Below, piece after piece: positions 29,158-39,701 of a stretch of 64,000 nucleotides of DNA. Each line of letters starts with the position of its first letter. Positions within the stretch are counted from its first letter, which is position 1. The notes beneath the pieces are model-generated. The model made no database searches. It worked only from the letters and a program-made list of their open reading frames with translations, and had not been told where the DNA came from. Made by a program: the position numbers and the translations under genes. Origin of the DNA: Mycolicibacter minnesotensis (GTDB lineage: Bacteria; Actinomycetota; Actinomycetes; Mycobacteriales; Mycobacteriaceae); NCBI RefSeq assembly GCF_010731755.1, contig NZ_AP022589.1, positions 3,844,001 to 3,908,000 of the forward strand, read 5' to 3'.

Positions 29158-29982
29158 ATGAAGCAGGTGGAGCTGACCTCAAGGGGTATTCGAGCGTTGG
29201 CCGCGTCCGCGGTCGCCGGCGCACTGGCGTTCGCGGTAGCCGCACCGGTGCACGCAGACCCGGTGCCGCCGCCTCCCGTCCCGCCGGCGACTGCCGACGC
29301 GCCGCCGGCCGAGCCTGGCGCGCCCGCTCCGGCCGCTGAGCCCGCCGCACCCGAGCTGGGACGCGTCGACGACCCCGCGGGCGGATTCAGCTTCGTGCTG
29401 CCGGGCGGGTGGGTGCAGTCCGACACCAGTCACCTCGAATACGGTTCATCGCTGCTGAGCAAGAAGACCGGCGAGCCGATGCTGCCCGGTCAGCCGGTGC
29501 CGGTGGCCAACGACACCCGGATCGTGCTCGGCAAGCTCGACCAGCGGCTGTACGCCAGCGCCGAGACCGACAACGGCAAGGCCGCCACGCGCCTCGGATC
29601 CGACATGGGTGAGTTCTTCATGCCCTATCCCGGAACCCGCGCCAACCAGGTGAACGCGCCGCTCGAAGGTGGAGGCCTGACCGGCAGCGCGTCCTACTAC
29701 GAAGTCAAGTTCACCGACCCGGCCAAGCCGGTCGGCCAGATCTGGAGCGGCGTGATCGGTGTGCCGCCGGCAAGCGGTACCGGCCCGCAGACCGAGCGCT
29801 GGTTCGTGGTGTGGCTCGGGACGGCCAACAACTCGGTCGACACCGGCGCGGCCATCGCACTGGCCGAGTCCATCCGTCCCCTGGGGGCGCCTCCCGCCGA
29901 AGCTGCGCCGGCCCCGGAGCCCGGTGTTCCGGCACCGGCACCGGCACCGGCACCCGCTCCAGCGCCGGCACCTGCTGCCTGA
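29158..29982 (+). CDS. apa: Apa, alanine/proline-rich secreted antigen (fibronectin attachment protein)
   Basis: The 274-residue protein has a Sec signal peptide ([21 protein letters not shown]), a Pro/Ala-rich N-terminal stretch (about 38-65), a globular centre beginning [19 protein letters not shown] and [19 protein letters not shown], and a C-terminal PAPAPAPAP tail. This is the organisation of mycobacterial Apa (45/47 kDa antigen, fibronectin attachment protein), which is O-mannosylated in pathogens. The alternating AP tail is close to a pure repeat of CCGGCA. It follows modC as in M. tuberculosis (Rv1859-Rv1860). Confidence 0.95.
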   Translation: MKQVELTSRGIRALAASAVAGALAFAVAAPVHADPVPPPPVPPATADAPPAEPGAPAPAAEPAAPELGRVDDPAGGFSFVLPGGWVQSDTSHLEYGSSLLSKKTGEPMLPGQPVPVANDTRIVLGKLDQRLYASAETDNGKAATRLGSDMGEFFMPYPGTRANQVNAPLEGGGLTGSASYYEVKFTDPAKPVGQIWSGVIGVPPASGTGPQTERWFVVWLGTANNSVDTGAAIALAESIRPLGAPPAEAAPAPEPGVPAPAPAPAPAPAPAPAA

Positions 29983-30049
29983 TTCGGCGGCAACGCGACA
30001 CGGTTGAGCTAGTCCCACCGGATCAGGTGATCGCCGTAGGATCACGCCC

Positions 30050-30343
30050 ATGGCCGGAAGCTACCTCGCTGCTGCACTGTCCACGCCGACCTCGGTCAGC
30101 TGGCTGGCGTATGTCCTGATCGGTGGAATCGCCGGCTGGCTGGCGCACCGGATCATGAAGCGCGGCGGCTCGGGCATCCTGCTCAACATCGTGACCGGGG
30201 TGATCGGCGGCTTCATCGGTGGCATGCTGCTCAGCTGGCTCGGTGTCGACGTCGAGGCCGGCCGCAGGTGGTTCACCTTCTTCGTGTCTCTTGGCGGGGC
30301 GATCGTCCTGCTCTGGCTCCTCGGCCTGGTCCGTCGTAGGTAG
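30050..30343 (+). CDS. GlsB/YeaQ/YmgE-family small membrane protein
   Basis: The 97-residue protein has three hydrophobic helices and the transglycosylase-associated (GlsB/YeaQ) signature: LIGGIAGWLAHRIMKRGGSG, ILLNIVTGVIGGFIGGMLLSW and a final helix AIVLLWLLGLVRRR. The family is stress related; the name transglycosylase-associated has little biochemical support. It matches Rv1861 by position between apa and adhA. Confidence 0.9.
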   Translation: MAGSYLAAALSTPTSVSWLAYVLIGGIAGWLAHRIMKRGGSGILLNIVTGVIGGFIGGMLLSWLGVDVEAGRRWFTFFVSLGGAIVLLWLLGLVRRR

Positions 30344-30351
30344 CCATCGCT

Positions 30352-30380
30352 GCGCTCGAGCGCGCACCATAGGGCTATGG
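30352..30380. promoter_or_regulatory. Two palindromes around the adhA start region
   Basis: GCGCTCGAGCGC at 30352-30363 is a perfect 12-base palindrome and CCATAGGGCTATGG at 30367-30380 is a perfect inverted repeat with a two-base centre. The second overlaps the first possible adhA start (ATG at 30377). If translation instead begins at 30404, both palindromes lie upstream and would suit an operator or a terminator for the preceding gene. Confidence 0.45.
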
Positions 30381-31405
30381 CGTCACAACCTGCCGGAGCG
30401 TCCATGTGGGCCTGGCGCGTTCAACGGCCAGGTCCCATAGAGAGCCGCCCGCTGGAGCGAGTCCGTACCGCGGTGCCGCGACCGCAGCCCTTTGAACTGC
30501 TGGTCGCGGTGCATGCCTGTGGTGTGTGCCGGACCGACCTGCACGTCAGCGAAGGCGATCTTGCGGTACACCGGCCCGGTGTCATCCCCGGCCACGAGGT
30601 GGTCGGCGAGGTGGTGGAGGTCGGTGCGGAGGCCGGCACCGACTTCGCCGTAGGCGACCGGGTGGGAATCGCCTGGCTGCGGCAGACCTGTGGCGCCTGC
30701 CGGTACTGCCGCCGCGGCGACGAGAATCTCTGCCCGCACTCGCGCTACACCGGCTGGGACGACGACGGCGGCTACGCCGAGTTCGCGACGGTCCCTGCTG
30801 CGTTCGCCCACCACCTTCCCGAGGGCTACAGCGACACCGAGTTGGCGCCTCTGCTGTGCGCGGGCATCATCGGTTACCGCTCACTCCAGCGAGCTGACCT
30901 ACCCTCGGGCGGGCGGTTGGGCATCTACGGCTTCGGTGGCAGTGCGCACATCACCGCCCAGGTTGCACTGGCCCGCGGCGCCGAGGTCCACGTGATGACG
31001 CGTGACGCAGCGGCGCGGGAACTGGCGCTGGAGTTGGGCGTTGCCTCGGCCCAGGGCGCTGCCGACCCGCCACCGGTGCCGCTGGATTCGGCGATTCTGT
31101 TTGCGCCGGTCGGAGAGCTGGTGCTGCCGGCGTGTCAGGCGCTGGATGCCGGTGGAACCTTGGCGATCGCCGGAATCCACCTCAGCGATATTCCTTCGCT
31201 CAACTATCAGCGCCACCTGTTTCGGGAGCGCCAGATCCGTTCGGTCACGTCCAACACACGTGCCGATGCGCGGGCCTTTCTCGACTTCGCCGCAGCGCAC
31301 CACATCGACGTGACAACACCGCTGTACTCACTGAGCGATGCCGACCGGGCGCTGGAGGACTTGGCCGCGGGCCGCATAGCCGGGGCAGCGGTTCTGGTGG
31401 TGTGA
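30377..31405 (+). CDS. adhA: Zinc-dependent alcohol dehydrogenase
   Basis: The 342-residue medium-chain dehydrogenase has catalytic zinc motifs [14 protein letters not shown] and [15 protein letters not shown], the structural zinc site [15 protein letters not shown] with four cysteines, and a Rossmann motif [16 protein letters not shown] (about 175-190). The C-terminal part contains [18 protein letters not shown], typical of the AdhA group. It oxidises primary alcohols with NAD. ATG at 30404 ([11 protein letters not shown]) is an alternative start that would leave the palindromes outside the gene. Corresponds to Rv1862. Confidence 0.93.
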   Translation: MASQPAGASMWAWRVQRPGPIESRPLERVRTAVPRPQPFELLVAVHACGVCRTDLHVSEGDLAVHRPGVIPGHEVVGEVVEVGAEAGTDFAVGDRVGIAWLRQTCGACRYCRRGDENLCPHSRYTGWDDDGGYAEFATVPAAFAHHLPEGYSDTELAPLLCAGIIGYRSLQRADLPSGGRLGIYGFGGSAHITAQVALARGAEVHVMTRDAAARELALELGVASAQGAADPPPVPLDSAILFAPVGELVLPACQALDAGGTLAIAGIHLSDIPSLNYQRHLFRERQIRSVTSNTRADARAFLDFAAAHHIDVTTPLYSLSDADRALEDLAAGRIAGAAVLVV

Positions 31406-31415
31406 TCCGGTGAGC

Positions 31416-32183
31416 TCAGGCAGACACCTGCCACACCAACGCGGCAGCTAGTGCACCGACCCCGTTGAGTGACCAGTGCAGTGCGATCGGCGCGATCAGG
31501 CTGCCGCTGCGCCGCCGCAACCAGCTGAAGACGAACCCGGCTGCTCCGGTGGCAAGCACCGCCAGCGTCACGCCGGCCAGCATGCCGAGGAAACCGCCCC
31601 CGAACAACCGGGTGAATCCAACATTGTTGCTGGTCAGGCCCAAGGATGTGGCGACATGCCAGAGTCCGAACAGCAAGGAGCCCGCCGCGGCTACCCCGCG
31701 AAACCCCCAGGCGCGGTGCAGCGCACCGTGCAGCGCCCCGCGAAACGCCAACTCCTCAGGAATCACCGTCTGCAGCGGGATGACCACCATGGAGGCCACC
31801 AGGGCTCCCGACACGGTGGCGTAATGGTTGTTCAAGAACATCGGCCGGGTCGCGGGCAGCATGACCCCCAGGGCGATAACGGCGACCACGGCCAGCACCG
31901 CGGCCAGCGCATAGCCCAGACCGGACTTCCAGTGGGCACGTCCCAACCCGAGCTCGGTCCAACTCAGGCCGTTGTAGCGGACCAGGGCGATCAAGCCGAT
32001 CGCCGTGGCCGGAACGGTGGCGACCGCCGCCCACGGGGTGGTGAAATGCGCGATCAGATTGGCCAGCGCGAGGACCACCACGACGACGGCGACGTCGACG
32101 AAGGCGCGAAACTGGCTCAACGCCGCAAAGTGCGCCACCATCGGGTGCCGCCCCCAGGGCGCCGCGAATTCAGGACTGGACAT
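31416..32183 (-). CDS. CPBP-family intramembrane metalloprotease (Rv1863c-like)
   Basis: The 255-residue polytopic membrane protein has the three CPBP/Abi motifs: EExxxR in IPEELAFRGALHGALHR (about 142), FxxxH in LLFGLWHVATSLGL (about 172) and the final HWSLNGVG (about 235). Glutamates and histidines for zinc coordination are all present. The N-terminal 40 residues are hydrophilic followed by eight or so helices. Members process prenylated or other membrane proteins, or confer immunity to bacteriocins; no target can be named here. It converges with adhA. Confidence 0.9.
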   Translation of the reverse strand: MSSPEFAAPWGRHPMVAHFAALSQFRAFVDVAVVVVVLALANLIAHFTTPWAAVATVPATAIGLIALVRYNGLSWTELGLGRAHWKSGLGYALAAVLAVVAVIALGVMLPATRPMFLNNHYATVSGALVASMVVIPLQTVIPEELAFRGALHGALHRAWGFRGVAAAGSLLFGLWHVATSLGLTSNNVGFTRLFGGGFLGMLAGVTLAVLATGAAGFVFSWLRRRSGSLIAPIALHWSLNGVGALAAALVWQVSA

Positions 32184-32258
32184 TGTGTCGAATTCTACGC
32201 GCGCGGGCGCTCAGACGGCGGTGACGATTACGCACCGCCTCTTGTCAGCAGAGCCGTG

Positions 32259-32690
32259 CTAGCCGTCGGCGCGGGTCGAGCCGTGGTGCTCGCACAGCAC
32301 CCGAGCCGGGGCGCCAGTCGCGGTGTTCTGGCTGATCACTTTGCCGTTGACGGTGACGGTGCAGGTCAGAGTGCCGGGACCGGCGCTTTGCGCACTGAGC
32401 GAGTAGGAGGCGGGGCTGTCGGCGCTGGTCATCGAACCGGTCAGCTGAATGGACCACGGCAGCGGGGTGTTGGTGGCGTGCGCCTGGCCGTTCTGGGTCT
32501 GATAGGTGATGTAGCCGGCGACGCCGGTGCCGGTGAGGTCATAGCGGACCGGCACCTTCGTCCGGTCCGGCTCGGCGCCGGCGGACCCGGCGCCGACGAT
32601 GGCGGCCGACGCGATGAGGGCGCCGAACAGCAACGACATCGCCTTGCGGGGCATCCGGATCGGTGACGGGGCAACAGTCATGGCCGTCAC
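32259..32690 (-). CDS. Secreted MmpS-like protein
   Basis: The 143-residue protein has a signal peptide ([22 protein letters not shown]) and a small beta domain with [49 protein letters not shown] and ARVLCEHH. The strand order and two cysteines resemble the periplasmic domain of MmpS proteins, partners of MmpL lipid exporters, but no mmpL is near. The GTG at 32690 overlaps the phosphoketolase stop by four bases; ATG at 32681 is an alternative. Relationship to MmpS is a judgement from pattern, not proven. Confidence 0.7.
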   Translation of the reverse strand: MTAMTVAPSPIRMPRKAMSLLFGALIASAAIVGAGSAGAEPDRTKVPVRYDLTGTGVAGYITYQTQNGQAHATNTPLPWSIQLTGSMTSADSPASYSLSAQSAGPGTLTCTVTVNGKVISQNTATGAPARVLCEHHGSTRADG

Positions 32691-35092
32691 CTTATCTCGC
32701 CGCCTCTGAGGTCGGTGTCCGATCGCCAGGTCCAGTCGGTGATGCGGGGATCATCCTCCCCGTGCTCGCGGGTGTAGGCCCGCGCGGCCAGTCGGGCATC
32801 GACCATCTTTTGGCGCAGCATCCCCTGGCGCTCGCCCAATGCCGGCACCCGATCGATCACATCCATCACCAGGTGAAAGCGATCCAGGTCGTTGAGCATC
32901 ACCATGTCGAACGGTGTTGTGGTGGTGCCGCGTTCGCGGTAGCCCCGGACGTGCATCTGCTGGTGGTTGGCCCGGGCATAGGTCAGCCGGTGGATCAGCC
33001 AGGGGTAGCCGTGATAGGCGAAGATCACCGGCTTGTCGCGGGTGAACAGGGCATCGAATTCGGTGTCGGACAACCCATGCGGGTGTTCGGTGGCCGGTTG
33101 TAGACGCATGATGTCCACCACGTTGAGGACACGCACGGCCAAGTCGGGCAGCTCGCGATACAGGATGTCGGCGGCGGCCAGCGTTTCCAGGGTCGGGATG
33201 TCCCCGGCGCAGGCGAGCACCACGTCGGGCTCGCCTGCGGTGGTGCCCGCCCACTCCCAGATCCCCAGACCACGGGTGCAGTGCGCCACCGCGTCGGCCA
33301 TGTTCAGGTAGGCCAAGGCCGGCTGCTTGCCGGCGACGATCACATTGACGTAGTCGCGGCTGCGCAGGCAGTGATCGGCCACCGACAGCAGTGTGTTTCC
33401 GTCGGGCGGTAGGTACACCCGCACCACCTCGGGCCGTTTGTTGGCCACCAGATCGATGAAGCCCGGATCCTGATGTGATGCTCCGTTGTGGTCTTGGCGC
33501 CATACGTGGGAGGTCAGCAGATAGGTCAGCGAGGCGATCGGTGCCCGCCACGGCAGTTCGCGGCTGACGGCCAGCCACTTGGCGTGCTGATTGAACATCG
33601 AGTCGACGATGTGGACGAAGGCCTCGTAGCAGTTGAACAGGCCGTGCCGCCCGGTCAGCAGATAGCCCTCCAACCATCCCTGGCACAGGTGCTCGGACAG
33701 CACCTCCAGGACGCGACCGTCGGAGGCCAGATGGTCGTCGCCGGGCTCGGTCTGCGCCAGCCAGGCCCGATCGGTCTTCTCGAACACCGCCGAGAGCCGG
33801 TTAGAGGCCGTCTCGTCGGGGCCCATCAATCGGAAGCGGTCACGGTTGCGGTCGATGACGTCGCGCAGGAACGTGCCGAGCACGCGGGTGGCTTCGTGGG
33901 TTTCGGTGCCGGGTGCGCTCACCGGCACGGCGTAGTCCCGGAAATCAGGCAGGTCCAGGTCGCGCAGTAACAACCCGCCGTTGGCATGGGGATTGGCGCT
34001 CATCCGACGGTGCCCGCGTGGGGCCAATGCCGCCAGCTCCGGCCGCAGGCGACCCGACGCATCGAACAGCTCCGCAGGGCGATAGCTGCGCAGCCATTCC
34101 TCCAACTGCCGGCGGTGCTGCGGATCGGTGCGAGTCGACGCGAGCGGCACCTGATGTGCCCGCCACGTTCCCTCCACCTGCTGGCCGTCGACGATCTTCG
34201 GTCCGGTCCAGCCCTTGGGGGTGCGCAGCACAATCATCGGCCACACCGGACGCGTCGTGGGGGATGTGCCGCGTGCAGCCCGGCGAATCGCGGCGATGTC
34301 ATCGAATGCGTCATCGAGGGCCGCCGCGAGCTGCTGGTGCACAACGGCGGGGTCGTCACCGGCAACGGTGATCGGCCGGTATCCGTAGCCGCGCAGCAAT
34401 GTCTCCAACTCGGCATGCGGAATACGCGCCAGCACAGTGGGATTAGCGATCTTGTAGCCGTTGAGATGCAGGATCGGAAGCACCGCACCGTCCACGGCGG
34501 GGTTGAGAAACTTGTTCGAGTGCCAGCCGGCCGCCAGGGGCCCGGTCTCGGCCTCACCATCGCCGATGACACATGCGACCACCAGCTCCGGGTTGTCGAA
34601 GGCCGCGCCGAAGGCATGCACCAGCGCGTAGCCCAGTTCGCCGCCCTCATGGATGGAACCCGGCGTCTCGGCCGCCACATGACTGGGGATACCGCCGGGA
34701 AAAGAGAACTGCCGGAACAATTTCCGCAGTCCATCGGTGTTCTCCCCGATGCCGGTGTACACCTCACTGTAGGTGCCCTCGAGGTAGGCGTTAGCAACTA
34801 GGGCCGGGCCGCCGTGACCGGGGCCGGTGATGAAGATGACGTCGGCGTCGCGTTCGCGGATGATCCGGTTGAGGTGCAGGTACAGCAGGTTCAGCCCGGG
34901 GGTGGTGCCCCAGTGCCCGAGCAGCCGGGGTTTGACGTGCTCGGCCCGCACGGGTTCGGACAGCAGGGGGTTGTCCAGCAAGTAGATCTGGCCAACGGAC
35001 AGATAGTTGGCAGCCCGCCAGTAGGCGTCCAGGCGGGCGAGTTCGTCGTCGGAGAGCGGGGGCGGTAACGGAGTCGCGCTGGCTGAACTCAC
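32687..35092 (-). CDS. xfp: Xylulose-5-phosphate/fructose-6-phosphate phosphoketolase
   Basis: TPP enzyme that splits xylulose 5-phosphate or fructose 6-phosphate with phosphate to give acetyl phosphate. GTG at 35092 gives 801 residues, the family length, starting just before [20 protein letters not shown]; the upstream open extension is the antisense of the CoA-transferase gene. Signatures [15 protein letters not shown] and the TPP motif [16 protein letters not shown] are complete, with WQDHNGxSHQDPG and [17 protein letters not shown] in the second half. It provides an entry to acetyl phosphate, but acetate kinase and phosphotransacetylase genes are not in this window. Confidence 0.97.
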   Translation of the reverse strand: MSSASATPLPPPLSDDELARLDAYWRAANYLSVGQIYLLDNPLLSEPVRAEHVKPRLLGHWGTTPGLNLLYLHLNRIIRERDADVIFITGPGHGGPALVANAYLEGTYSEVYTGIGENTDGLRKLFRQFSFPGGIPSHVAAETPGSIHEGGELGYALVHAFGAAFDNPELVVACVIGDGEAETGPLAAGWHSNKFLNPAVDGAVLPILHLNGYKIANPTVLARIPHAELETLLRGYGYRPITVAGDDPAVVHQQLAAALDDAFDDIAAIRRAARGTSPTTRPVWPMIVLRTPKGWTGPKIVDGQQVEGTWRAHQVPLASTRTDPQHRRQLEEWLRSYRPAELFDASGRLRPELAALAPRGHRRMSANPHANGGLLLRDLDLPDFRDYAVPVSAPGTETHEATRVLGTFLRDVIDRNRDRFRLMGPDETASNRLSAVFEKTDRAWLAQTEPGDDHLASDGRVLEVLSEHLCQGWLEGYLLTGRHGLFNCYEAFVHIVDSMFNQHAKWLAVSRELPWRAPIASLTYLLTSHVWRQDHNGASHQDPGFIDLVANKRPEVVRVYLPPDGNTLLSVADHCLRSRDYVNVIVAGKQPALAYLNMADAVAHCTRGLGIWEWAGTTAGEPDVVLACAGDIPTLETLAAADILYRELPDLAVRVLNVVDIMRLQPATEHPHGLSDTEFDALFTRDKPVIFAYHGYPWLIHRLTYARANHQQMHVRGYRERGTTTTPFDMVMLNDLDRFHLVMDVIDRVPALGERQGMLRQKMVDARLAARAYTREHGEDDPRITDWTWRSDTDLRGGEIR

Positions 35093-35150
35093 CTTGTCGA
35101 TTGTCGCGCCCCAAGCCGACGGCGGCAACCGATTCATTACCCTGACTCCC

Positions 35151-37517
35151 GTGCTGCTGAAATCGGTTCGTGTGCTCGACCTGGCCGGTGGCGACGCCGA
35201 TGCGGTCACCCGGTTGCTCGCTGACCTAGGAGCCGACGTGCTCAAGGTCGAGCCCCCCGGCGGTAGTCCGGCGCGCAGCGCTGCGCCGCTGTTGGGTGGC
35301 GTCAGCATTGCGTTCGCGCTGCATAACGCCAACAAGCGCAGCATTGTCTTGGACCCTGCCGACGAACGAGACCGCCACCGGTTCGAGGAGCTGGCCGGTA
35401 GCGCCGACATCGTGGTGGACAGCGGCCATCCGGGCCTGGCCGGCGACTTCGGGACCTCCTGCGCTGAGCTAGCCGACCGGTTCTCCCAGTTGGTGACGAT
35501 GTCGGTCACCGATTTCGGAACCAGCGGGCCACGCTGCGCCTGGCAGGCCACCGATGCGGTGCTCTACGCACTTTCCGGCGCGCTGTCTCGGTCGGGCCCC
35601 ACCACCGGGACGCCGGTACTGCCGCCGGATGGGATCGCCTCGGCGACGGCGGCGGTGCAGGCCGCCTGGGCAGTGCTGGTGGCGTACTACAACCGATTAC
35701 GCTGCGGGACAGGGGATTACATCGACTTCTCCCGCTTCGACGCGGTGGTCACAGTGCTCGACCCGATATTCGGCGCGCACGGTCAGGTGGCCGCCGCGCA
35801 ACGCGCGTCGAGCAGATGGCGTGGGCGGCCCCGCAATCAGGACGCCTACCCGATCTATGCATGCCGCGACGGCTATGTGCGGCTGTGTGTCATGTCCCCG
35901 CGTCAGTGGCGCGCACTGTGGAGCTGGCTGGGGGAGCCGGCCGAGTACGCCGACCCCAAATTCGGTGTGATCGGGGAGCGGTTCGCGGTCTGGCCGCAGA
36001 TCAGTGCGCTCATCCGCGCGCTGTTCGCCGAACAAGACATGATCGACCTGGTCGCGGCCGGTCAATCCCGTGGTGTGCCGATCGCCGCGGTGGGCGATCC
36101 GGCGCAGGTATTGACCGAGGAGCATTTTGTGGCCGCGCAGGCGGTCACCCGGGCAGAGTTGGCGCCCGGCCTACCCGCGGTGATCCCCACCGGTTACTAC
36201 GTGGTCGACGACCAGCGCGCCGGCTATCGCACCTCGGCGCCGATGGTCGGCGCCGCGGACACCGGATGGCTGGCCGAAGCGCTGACTGAGCAGCCCTTGG
36301 CAGGAGCGGTGGGCGCCCGGCCGTTCGAGGGACTGCGGATCGTCGACCTGGGCGTGATCGTGGCCGGCGGGGAAGCCAGTCGGCTTTTCGGCGATCTGGG
36401 TGCCCAGATCATCAAGGTCGAAAGCGCGGCCTATCCGGATGGACTGCGGCAGGCCCGCCCCGGGGCCGCGATGAGCGAGTCGTTCGCTTGGACACACCGC
36501 AACAATTCCGGATTCGGCTTGGACCTGCGCAGCCCGGCCGGCAAGGAGGTCTTCGCCGGACTAGTGGGCGCGGCTGATGCGGTGTTCGCCAACTTCAAAC
36601 CGGGCACCCTTGCCGCCCTGGGTTTTTCCTACGATGCCCTACGTGAGATCAACCCGCGGATCGTGCTGGCCGAAAGCAGTGCCTTCGGTGAGTCGGGACC
36701 GTGGAGCGACCGGATGGGCTACGGCCCGTTGGTGCGGGCCACCACCGGCGTCACCGCGCTGTGGACTGCCCCCGAGAACACCGCCGAGCCCGGGCGGCAT
36801 CCCTTCTACGACGCCACCACGGTCTTCCCCGATCACGTGGTTGCGCGCGTCGCCGCCCTTGGCGCACTGGCCGCCCTGATCGCGAGCAGGCGCTTCGCCG
36901 TAGGCAGTCACGTCCACGTGTCGCAGGCCGAGACCGCCGTCAACCAGCTTGACACCAGCTACGTCGCCCGTGCGGCGGGTCCTTCGGTGCAGCCCGACAC
37001 CGCGGTGGATTTGGTCTGCCCGTGCTCCGGTGAGGACGAATGGTGTGTCATCTCGATCCGCACTGACACCGAGATGCATTCGGTTGCTGCGGCTTTCGGC
37101 GATGAAGGGTTGGCTTCGGACCCGCGCTTCGCAACCGGTGCGGGCCGGGTGGCCCACCGTTGCGAGCTGGAGGCAGCGGTGGGCCGGCATACCGTCGGCC
37201 ATGCCCCGAGCCAGCTGGGGGAACTGCTGCAGGGCGGTGGCGTCGCGGCTGCACCGATGAACCGGCCGCCTGATGTTGCCGACGATCCGCAGCTGGCCCA
37301 CCGCGGCGTGTTCGCGGCCATGACGCACCCCTTGATCGAGCACCCGCTGCCGGCAGAGACCGGTCCGGCCCCGTTCCGCAACATTCCGGCCGCACCGCAG
37401 CGGCCCGCACCCCTGCCGGGCCAGGACACCCGGGACATCTGTCGCACGGTGCTTCGACTCGAGGACGCCCAGACCGACCGCCTGATCGCCGATGGGGTGC
37501 TCTTCACCTCCGATTAG
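35151..37517 (+). CDS. Tandem CaiB/BaiF (class III) CoA-transferase (Rv1866-like)
   Basis: GTG at 35151 starts [19 protein letters not shown]; the open frame runs further up into the phosphoketolase promoter. The 788-residue protein has two CaiB/BaiF domains: one from 1 to about 385 ([20 protein letters not shown]) and a second from about 395 ([58 protein letters not shown]). Such fusions act as a single polypeptide in place of a homodimer. Acyl substrate is unknown; position beside a thiolase-like gene suggests acyl-CoA or steroid-like catabolism. Same arrangement as Rv1866. Confidence 0.93.
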   Translation: MLLKSVRVLDLAGGDADAVTRLLADLGADVLKVEPPGGSPARSAAPLLGGVSIAFALHNANKRSIVLDPADERDRHRFEELAGSADIVVDSGHPGLAGDFGTSCAELADRFSQLVTMSVTDFGTSGPRCAWQATDAVLYALSGALSRSGPTTGTPVLPPDGIASATAAVQAAWAVLVAYYNRLRCGTGDYIDFSRFDAVVTVLDPIFGAHGQVAAAQRASSRWRGRPRNQDAYPIYACRDGYVRLCVMSPRQWRALWSWLGEPAEYADPKFGVIGERFAVWPQISALIRALFAEQDMIDLVAAGQSRGVPIAAVGDPAQVLTEEHFVAAQAVTRAELAPGLPAVIPTGYYVVDDQRAGYRTSAPMVGAADTGWLAEALTEQPLAGAVGARPFEGLRIVDLGVIVAGGEASRLFGDLGAQIIKVESAAYPDGLRQARPGAAMSESFAWTHRNNSGFGLDLRSPAGKEVFAGLVGAADAVFANFKPGTLAALGFSYDALREINPRIVLAESSAFGESGPWSDRMGYGPLVRATTGVTALWTAPENTAEPGRHPFYDATTVFPDHVVARVAALGALAALIASRRFAVGSHVHVSQAETAVNQLDTSYVARAAGPSVQPDTAVDLVCPCSGEDEWCVISIRTDTEMHSVAAAFGDEGLASDPRFATGAGRVAHRCELEAAVGRHTVGHAPSQLGELLQGGGVAAAPMNRPPDVADDPQLAHRGVFAAMTHPLIEHPLPAETGPAPFRNIPAAPQRPAPLPGQDTRDICRTVLRLEDAQTDRLIADGVLFTSD

Positions 37518-37527
37518 TCTTACGCCC

Positions 37528-39003
37528 ATGTCTGTCGACCCCCGTACACCGGTACTGATCGGCTACGGCCAGGTCAATCATCGCGACGACACCGACCCGG
37601 TTGAGCCGGTCGATCTGATGGCGGTGGCGGCGCGTAACGCCGCCCACGATCGGGTCTTGCGTGCGGTCGACTCGATCCGGGTGGTGAACTTGCTCTCGGC
37701 GCGTTACCGCGATCCGGGCGCTCTGCTGGCCCAGCGGATCGGGGCCGAGCCCCGCACCACCCGCTACAGCCCGGTGGGCGGCAACGTGCCGCAGTCTCTG
37801 GTGAACCAGGCCTGCCTGGACATCCGCGACGGCCGCGCCGGAGTGGTGCTGGTGACCGGCGGCGAAACCTGGCGAACCCGAACCAGATTGCGTCGCGCCG
37901 GCGGCAGACTGGTCTGGACCCAACAGGACGACACGGTCCCCATCGCCGAGTGCGACGGCGAGGATGTGCCGATGGTCGGTCCGGCTGAGGAGCGCATCGG
38001 GCTGGATCGGCCGGCGTATGTCTACCCTCTTTTCGAGCAGGCCTTGCGTATCGCCGCGGGGGAGAAGGCCGACGATCATCGCCGCCGTATCGGCCGACTG
38101 TGGTCTCGCTTCAACGCCGTGGCCGTCGATAACCCGCACGCCTGGATCCACCAGCCCGTGCCCGCCGAAGAGATCTGGCAACCGGGACCGAAGAACCGGA
38201 TGATCAGCTGGCCCTATACCAAGCTGATGAACTCCAACAACATGGTCGATCAGGCGGCCGCGCTGGTGCTGACCTCGGTGCAGACCGCCACCGATCTGCG
38301 GGTGCCGACTCAGAACTGGGTATTTCCGCTGGCCGGCGCCGACGCCCACGACACCTACGCTGTCGCCAACCGGGCTGAATTGCATCGATCGCCGGCGATC
38401 CGGATCGCGGGAGCCCGTGCGCTGGAGCTGGCCGGGACCGCGATCGGCGACATCGACCACGTCGACCTGTACTCGTGTTTCCCGTCCGCGGTGCAGGTCG
38501 CGGCGGCGGAACTGGGGTTGCCCACCGACGACCCCGAACGGCCGCTGACCGTGACCGGCGGACTCACCTTCGCCGGGGGCCCGTGGAACAACTACGTGAC
38601 GCATTCGATCGCCACCTTGGCTGAGCTCTTGGTGGCCAATCCGGGGCACCGCGGACTGATCACCGCCAACGGGGGATATCTGACCAAGCACAGCTTCGGG
38701 GTGTACGGCACCGAACCGCCGCCCGCCGGATTCCGTTGGGAGGACGTCCAAGCCGCGGTGGACGCCCAACCCACCACGGTGTCTTCGGGGGCGTGGTCGG
38801 GAACCGGTGTGGTGGAGTCCTGGACGACACCGTTCGACCGAGACGGCCGGCCGCAACAGGCGTTCTTGGCTGTTCGTACGCCCGACGGGGCGCGCACCAT
38901 GGCGGTGATCCGGGATCCCGAGGCCGCCGAGTCGACAGTGCGCGAGGACATCGCCGGAGCCGCGGTAGACGTGCACGACGACGGTACGGCGACGCTGATC
39001 TAG
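37528..39003 (+). CDS. Thiolase-like acetyl-CoA acetyltransferase (Rv1867-like)
   Basis: ATG at 37528 gives MSVDPRTPVLIGYGQVNHRD, a typical thiolase-like N-terminus, and 491 residues. It has VGGNVPQSLVNQACLDI and GVVLVTGGETWRTRTRLR, HVDLYSCFPSAVQVAAAELG and GGLTFAGGPWNNYVTHSIA near 360. The reactive cysteine expected near residue 90 of true thiolases is replaced in GGNVPQSLVNQA, whereas a cysteine occurs in SCFPSAVQ. An unusual C-terminal extension with OB-like segment (about 400-490) follows. It starts ten bases after the CoA transferase and is probably in the same operon, as Rv1866-Rv1867. Confidence 0.85.
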   Translation: MSVDPRTPVLIGYGQVNHRDDTDPVEPVDLMAVAARNAAHDRVLRAVDSIRVVNLLSARYRDPGALLAQRIGAEPRTTRYSPVGGNVPQSLVNQACLDIRDGRAGVVLVTGGETWRTRTRLRRAGGRLVWTQQDDTVPIAECDGEDVPMVGPAEERIGLDRPAYVYPLFEQALRIAAGEKADDHRRRIGRLWSRFNAVAVDNPHAWIHQPVPAEEIWQPGPKNRMISWPYTKLMNSNNMVDQAAALVLTSVQTATDLRVPTQNWVFPLAGADAHDTYAVANRAELHRSPAIRIAGARALELAGTAIGDIDHVDLYSCFPSAVQVAAAELGLPTDDPERPLTVTGGLTFAGGPWNNYVTHSIATLAELLVANPGHRGLITANGGYLTKHSFGVYGTEPPPAGFRWEDVQAAVDAQPTTVSSGAWSGTGVVESWTTPFDRDGRPQQAFLAVRTPDGARTMAVIRDPEAAESTVREDIAGAAVDVHDDGTATLI

Positions 39004-39013
39004 GCGGGGGCCG

Positions 39014-39649
39014 TCATTCGGCCATCCGCTCGCGAATTCCGGCGTCCGCGGCGTAGCGCACGAGTGCCGCCGCGAGTTGGGCGTTGCGACCCTGCGACAA
39101 GGCGCCCAGCTCGCGGGGATCTCCGGGTAACCCGAGCTCGCGTGCGGCATTCAGCGCGCGATCGTCGAACGTGGAGCGGGCCCATGGCCAGACGTCTTGG
39201 ACTTCGCGGAGGAAGATGCTCGCGCCGACATCGCCGAGGCCGGTGAAAGTCTTCAGCGCCTGGGCGGCGGCCGCGAGGTCGCGGCCGCCGCGTTCGGCAA
39301 GCAGTCGGAGATCGCCCCCGTAGTTCGTCTGGGCGGTCTGGGCCAAGTCGATCAGTTGACTCGCGGCGCTTTCGTCGTAGCGGCGGTAGTCGGCCCGGCC
39401 CAGGGCATCGATCAGGGTCTGTCGATCGGCCTTGAGCACCGTGTGGGGGGTGCGCAGCCCAGTGGCGAACAGCTCACGTGCCGCGCGTGCCGCGATAGCG
39501 GAGTCGATGGGCTTGCTGGCAAGCAGGCACAGCATCAGCAGCTGGAACAGCGGCATCGGCTGGTTGCGCAGCCGGATACCAGCCTCCTGGGCGTAGGTGG
39601 TGCCCGCACGGCGGAGCAGCCGGCGGACCAGCTCCTTGTCACTGGCCAC
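39014..39649 (-). CDS. HhH-GPD (endonuclease III-like) family protein
   Basis: GTG at 39649 gives MASDKELVRRLLRRAGTTYA and 211 residues; the frame opens 11 codons earlier with an arginine run that looks non-coding. The helix-hairpin-helix segment TFTGLGDVGASIFLREVQDVWP (given in part: FTGLGDVGASIF, then REVQDVWPW) is followed by STFDDRALNAARELGL, with the aspartate position of HhH-GPD glycosylases. No iron-sulfur cluster cysteines are present, unlike classical Nth. It may be a base-excision enzyme of unknown specificity. Confidence 0.75.
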   Translation of the reverse strand: MASDKELVRRLLRRAGTTYAQEAGIRLRNQPMPLFQLLMLCLLASKPIDSAIAARAARELFATGLRTPHTVLKADRQTLIDALGRADYRRYDESAASQLIDLAQTAQTNYGGDLRLLAERGGRDLAAAAQALKTFTGLGDVGASIFLREVQDVWPWARSTFDDRALNAARELGLPGDPRELGALSQGRNAQLAAALVRYAADAGIRERMAE

Positions 39650-39701
39650 CCGCTGCGAATACCCGCGCCGGCGGCGGCGCAAACCAGTCCTGGGCGCCCC
39701 G

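Noticed and set aside
37504..39150. 548-codon minus-strand frame opposite the thiolase-like gene
   Set aside because: Composition rich in Arg, His and Gln with no motif; antisense shadow of a well-supported gene.
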